A stretch of DNA of 64,000 nt from Rhabditoides inermis. Taxonomy: Eukaryota; Nematoda; Chromadorea; Rhabditida; Rhabditidae. Each line of letters begins with the position of its first letter. Position 1 is the first letter of the stretch. Location of the stretch: contig CAWZYM010000118.1 of the NCBI GenBank assembly GCA_963966185.1, positions 82,501 through 146,500 on the forward strand. The letters are read 5' to 3'. The notes beneath the pieces are model-generated. The model did not search any database and was not told the origin of the DNA. It saw only the letters and a list, made by a program, of their open reading frames with translations. The position numbers and the translations under genes are program-made. Positions 60,976 through 64,000 of the stretch are shown here, piece after piece.

Positions 60976-63775
60976 TCAGTGGAGAGAGTGCAGGGTGGCG
61001 AGGGCGAGGCGCTTCTCCTCCGCGCTCGCCGGAGCGATCGGCGTGCGACGATCCAGAGCCGTCATCCAAGCGGACTGAAAATACATATTTCAGATCAATG
61101 AATCGATAACTGACAGGTGCTAATTTACAAAAAGGTAATGAGGCATACCTTTGTCTTTTTGTCTCCGCAACTGAAGAGGTACTGTCGGCCGGATCCAACC
61201 AGCTTGAATGCGTGCTTGCAAGAACAGCCGAACGTCTCATCTGATGACACACAATATATGGTCTCTCTCTCCCCTCTCCCCTCTCTCTCTCCCTCTTTCC
61301 ATCTCTCCCTCCCTCTCTCTCTCTCACCTCTTCCATCTTGACAGTCGACCACAGTCGCCCCGTGCAGGCTCATCCTGTCCTTGAATACGAAGAAGTTCTT
61401 CTTGAGCAGGTCCTTCTTACAGATCACAATCGATTCGTCGAACAGGAAGAGAAGCACGTCCTGTAAAGATAAATGTGAACAATGCAAACCGGTAAACATC
61501 ATTAACCCACACGCAAACTTGCACATTGCAACTATGATCGTGTCAAAGTGTCGATTAAAAAATCATGGTGAACGTAAAATACAACTTACAGGATACAGGT
61601 AAACCCACCTTTGTCCACGCTGCCTGTCCCTGCAGCATGCACCGACACGACACCTCGCCGGAGCGAATCAGCGACGAGTTGTTCTCGATCAGATCGGGAC
61701 CCTGAATCAGGCAATCAATCAGGCAATCAATAGCATTGCAAGTTGCATGAATTTCGATTGTCAGCATGATGCCTGATGAATGAGTAATTTGAGTAACAAT
61801 GAGGAATTGGAAAGTTGGATGGAGCAGTGCTCTCTAGGTAGATATGTGAACACCGTGCAAAAATGAATGTTTATGAAATAACAAGATCTACCGATAGCGC
61901 CTGCTGTCGCATCATCTGTCGCTTGAGCTTGCTCAATTTGCGCATTTGCCGAACGATTTGCACAATGTAGAAGAGCATAGCGAATAGAGCGGGTGATAGG
62001 GGATCAGTGATGAACGAGGTAGAAATATCACGGGATGTGTGTGTGTGTGGGAGAGTATCTAAGGGACCACGAGTGCCCCTCTCGTCTCTCTCACTGTCTC
62101 AGACACTGTCCACTCGGCCTTTTATCCCTCCTGCACCGCTCGCGCATTCTTTCGCCTCTACTTACATCCGCAGTCGAGTACTGATCCCGATGGTTTGTCA
62201 CTCTGCGCTCTCCTAGATAAGCTCACTCTCTGCTGGTGGGACCACTCGGTAGCAGCGGGTCCTTCCCGGAATGTCGGATGCAAGTGCGCATTGTACTGAC
62301 TACTGGTATGAGGCGCCACAACAAAGAGAAAAACAAAAGCGCGCGTGCGGAATCGAGCACTTGAGACTTGGAGTGGATAGAGGGCATCAAAGATCTCACT
62401 CAAAGCCGGCACTCACCCTCCATCCGTGCACGCTTCTCTGCCACATTGTCATGTCCTGCAGCGCCTCGATCCGGCGCTTCCTACAAATGACATATGCCAC
62501 CCTGTCACCCTGTCACCTGTCACCTGTCATTGATCTCGCCGGCCACCGCGCGCATCGCTCGCTCCGCCGCCTCTAATGCTACGCGGTCGTCGTGCGATTC
62601 CGGAGTCACCTGGAAATAAACAAGTAAACAAACAAACAAACAAGTGAACGAACCTTGAGTAGCTCTCCTAGCTGGAGGGGATAGCGGCATATTCTCTGGA
62701 CGGGTGCTAGTAGAAAGGCGTCGAGCGGGAGACGGGGCATACCGCGGAGAAGACGACACGCCTGGAAAAAGGCCATCATGTCTCTACCCGTCTTGTTTCC
62801 TATGAAGCCTGGCGACTTTCTCTTTCTCTTTCCTACTAAATACCGCGCAGCAGACGACACGCCTGCAAAGGCGCCACCATTTACATTCTCTCTATCAAAT
62901 CCCGTCATTGACTATCACATTTCACAAGCCATCACGTTTGTCGTTTCAGCACTCGAGTGTTTGTCAAGTTGAGCATTTCGTTAGCATCTTGAAGGTTCTT
63001 TTCTCCGCCTCCGATTTTAGTGAGAAAAAGCGTGGTAGCCGCGTTGTTTGTTCACATGACACATGATTCATTTCTCAATGCTTACCTCTAGGAACTGTCC
63101 GTGTGGTGAGTGGGGCACCTCGAGGCGAGCCAGTTCGGCTGCCGAGACGGGGCGGTGCGTGCAGTACTCAGAGTACACGGAGAAGTGCTGCTGCTGAAAG
63201 GAAGGAGACGGTTCGAGGGAGGGGAGAGAAACAGAGGCCCTCACGTTTCTGAGGAACGCGGCTCCGACGCAGCTGTTCTCTGGTCGGCGCGGGTCCAGCG
63301 ACATCTCCAGTTCTCGCAGCAGACGACAGTGCAGCACGTACAATGACTGAAAAAGTTACATTTTCCATTTCTCTTTTCTTTCCGCGTTTCTAACCGTATA
63401 ATGACAGAAAAAGTAGTACACAAGTACACTTTCTGGGTAAATTGTGTGTTTTGAGTACTTCTTTTTTCTTTTACCTGCACGTTTCCGAATATCCTCCGCA
63501 CTCTCTCCGCCGGGAAGAGGTCCGAGCGGCGGCGAGTCTGCTCCAGGAAACCCTGCGAGAGAGAGATGAGAGGGAGAGAGAGAGGGAGAGAGAGGGAGAG
63601 AGAGAGGGAGAGAGAGAGGGAGAGAGGGAGGGGGAGAGAGAGAGGGAGATGAGAGAGATGAGAGAAAGGGAGAGAGAGGGAGAGAGAAGGCCTCACCTGC
63701 ACAACGTTCTCCAGCAGCTGTACGTAGTCTCTCTCCGTGTTCAGCAGTTCTTCCACGATCTTCCCGCGCAGCTTC
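60976..63775 (-). CDS. Rho guanine nucleotide exchange factor (DH-PH), 5' partial
   Basis: Minus-strand exons in phase include 63697-63775, 63475-63552, 63245-63346, 63086-63193, 62654-62761, 62524-62609, 62417-62480, 61609-61701, 61328-61460, 61149-61240 and 60976-61074. The DH domain begins [20 protein letters not shown], continues [33 protein letters not shown], and the core helix [19 protein letters not shown], and ends [16 protein letters not shown]. The PH domain follows ([62 protein letters not shown]). The order and linker match the collybistin/Asef group (ARHGEF4, ARHGEF9, SPATA13), which activate Cdc42 or Rac; those have an N-terminal SH3 domain that I did not find here. The 5' exons are probably beyond the window. 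The protein ends soon after the PH domain. Confidence 0.92.
63555..63692. repeat. (GA)n/(GGGAGA)n microsatellite in RhoGEF intron
   Basis: Purine repeat in the intron that splits the start of the DH domain; composition resembles the ShKT gene intron array. Confidence 0.9.
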
Positions 63776-63825
63776 CTGCAGTTGTCGCTTGTCTACCTCA
63801 CTGATTCCCTCGCATCATCACGTGG

Positions 63826-64000
63826 CGTAGTGGTAATACTCTCGCTTAGTGTTAGCAAGCAGTGGTCCGCGGGTTCGATCGTGCGTACAAACGCGAGTGG
63901 AACTCGTTTGCGGGCTCACTATATGTATCACTTCGATCTACCATCTACTCTGCAACTTTCACGGTATAGCCACAAGTTGACTCTTCGTCTTCCTTCGATC
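63826..64000 (+). mobile_element. tRNA-derived SINE (cut by window end)
   Basis: TGGCGTAGTGGTAATACTC is an A-box/D-arm-like start and GGGTTCGATCG a B-box, with a degenerate anticodon arm between them. The acceptor stem does not close, so it is not a functional tRNA. The downstream tail CTTCGATCTACC and TGACTCTTCGTCTTCCTTCGATC matches, with changes, the arms of the palindromic element at 33738-34063. Both appear to belong to one SINE family. Confidence 0.6.

Overview
The window looks like nuclear DNA of a nematode, most likely a clade V (rhabditid or diplogastrid) worm. Genes are split into many short exons with 40-60 base introns. Several genes start a few bases downstream of a 3' splice-like CAG with no visible upstream exon, as expected for spliced-leader trans-splicing. 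The ribosomal P0, TCTP, RPL37A and F-ATPase b proteins read like nematode orthologues, and the gene families present (expanded UGTs, ShKT-domain secreted proteins, SH2 kinases of the small nematode Fer/Fes type, neuromedin-like receptors) fit a worm. I cannot name the genus from sequence alone.

Layout. 1-7500 is repeat-rich and appears gene-free: FOXO-like GTAAACAA repeats, GC-rich hairpins, a 64-bp satellite and a large inverted-repeat element. 7588-10200 (+) holds a rhodopsin-type GPCR (TM3 to C-terminus seen). 10681-13882 (+) is a complete SH2 tyrosine kinase in about 22 exons. 14404-19214 (-) is a large acidic, proline-rich protein in 24 exons that I do not recognise. 20520-30380 is a long inverted duplication: two near-identical UDP-glycosyltransferase genes (20704-23493 +, 27269-30189 -) that flank an unrecognised + gene and a PP1-like phosphatase (-). 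30514-32255 (-) and 32554-34302 (-) are secreted proteins (four ShKT domains; polyproline plus a DUF5648-like domain). 34968-38584 (+) is a tight run of RPLP0, TCTP, RPL37A and a METTL26-like gene with 167-210 base gaps, likely an operon. 38585-42035 is gene-poor and contains a 102-bp-arm palindrome. 42036-44382 (+) is a complete neuromedin-U-type neuropeptide receptor. 44631-46121 (-) is mitochondrial ATP synthase subunit b. 47359-50121 (-) is an oxysterol-binding-related protein. 51259-53348 (-) is a type I membrane protein. 54211-54800 (-) is a small mitochondrial-type membrane protein. 55083-57869 (+) is a C-terminally anchored membrane protein. 58283-58354 (-) is tRNA-Arg(UCU). 59789-60287 (-) is a small unknown protein. 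60976-63775 (-) is the DH-PH part of a collybistin/Asef-type RhoGEF whose 5' end was not found. The last 170 bases look like a tRNA-derived SINE.

The genes are mostly unrelated housekeeping, signalling and secreted functions. The only strong functional grouping is the translation cluster at 35-38.6 kb. The most unusual structures are the UGT inverted duplication with duplicated first exons, the palindromic tRNA-SINE pair inside an intron at 33.7-34.1 kb, the perfect palindrome at 41.5-41.9 kb, and the array of FOXO-type motifs at the left end. Exon boundaries were read by eye from GT/AG sites and phase; no alignment or search was run.
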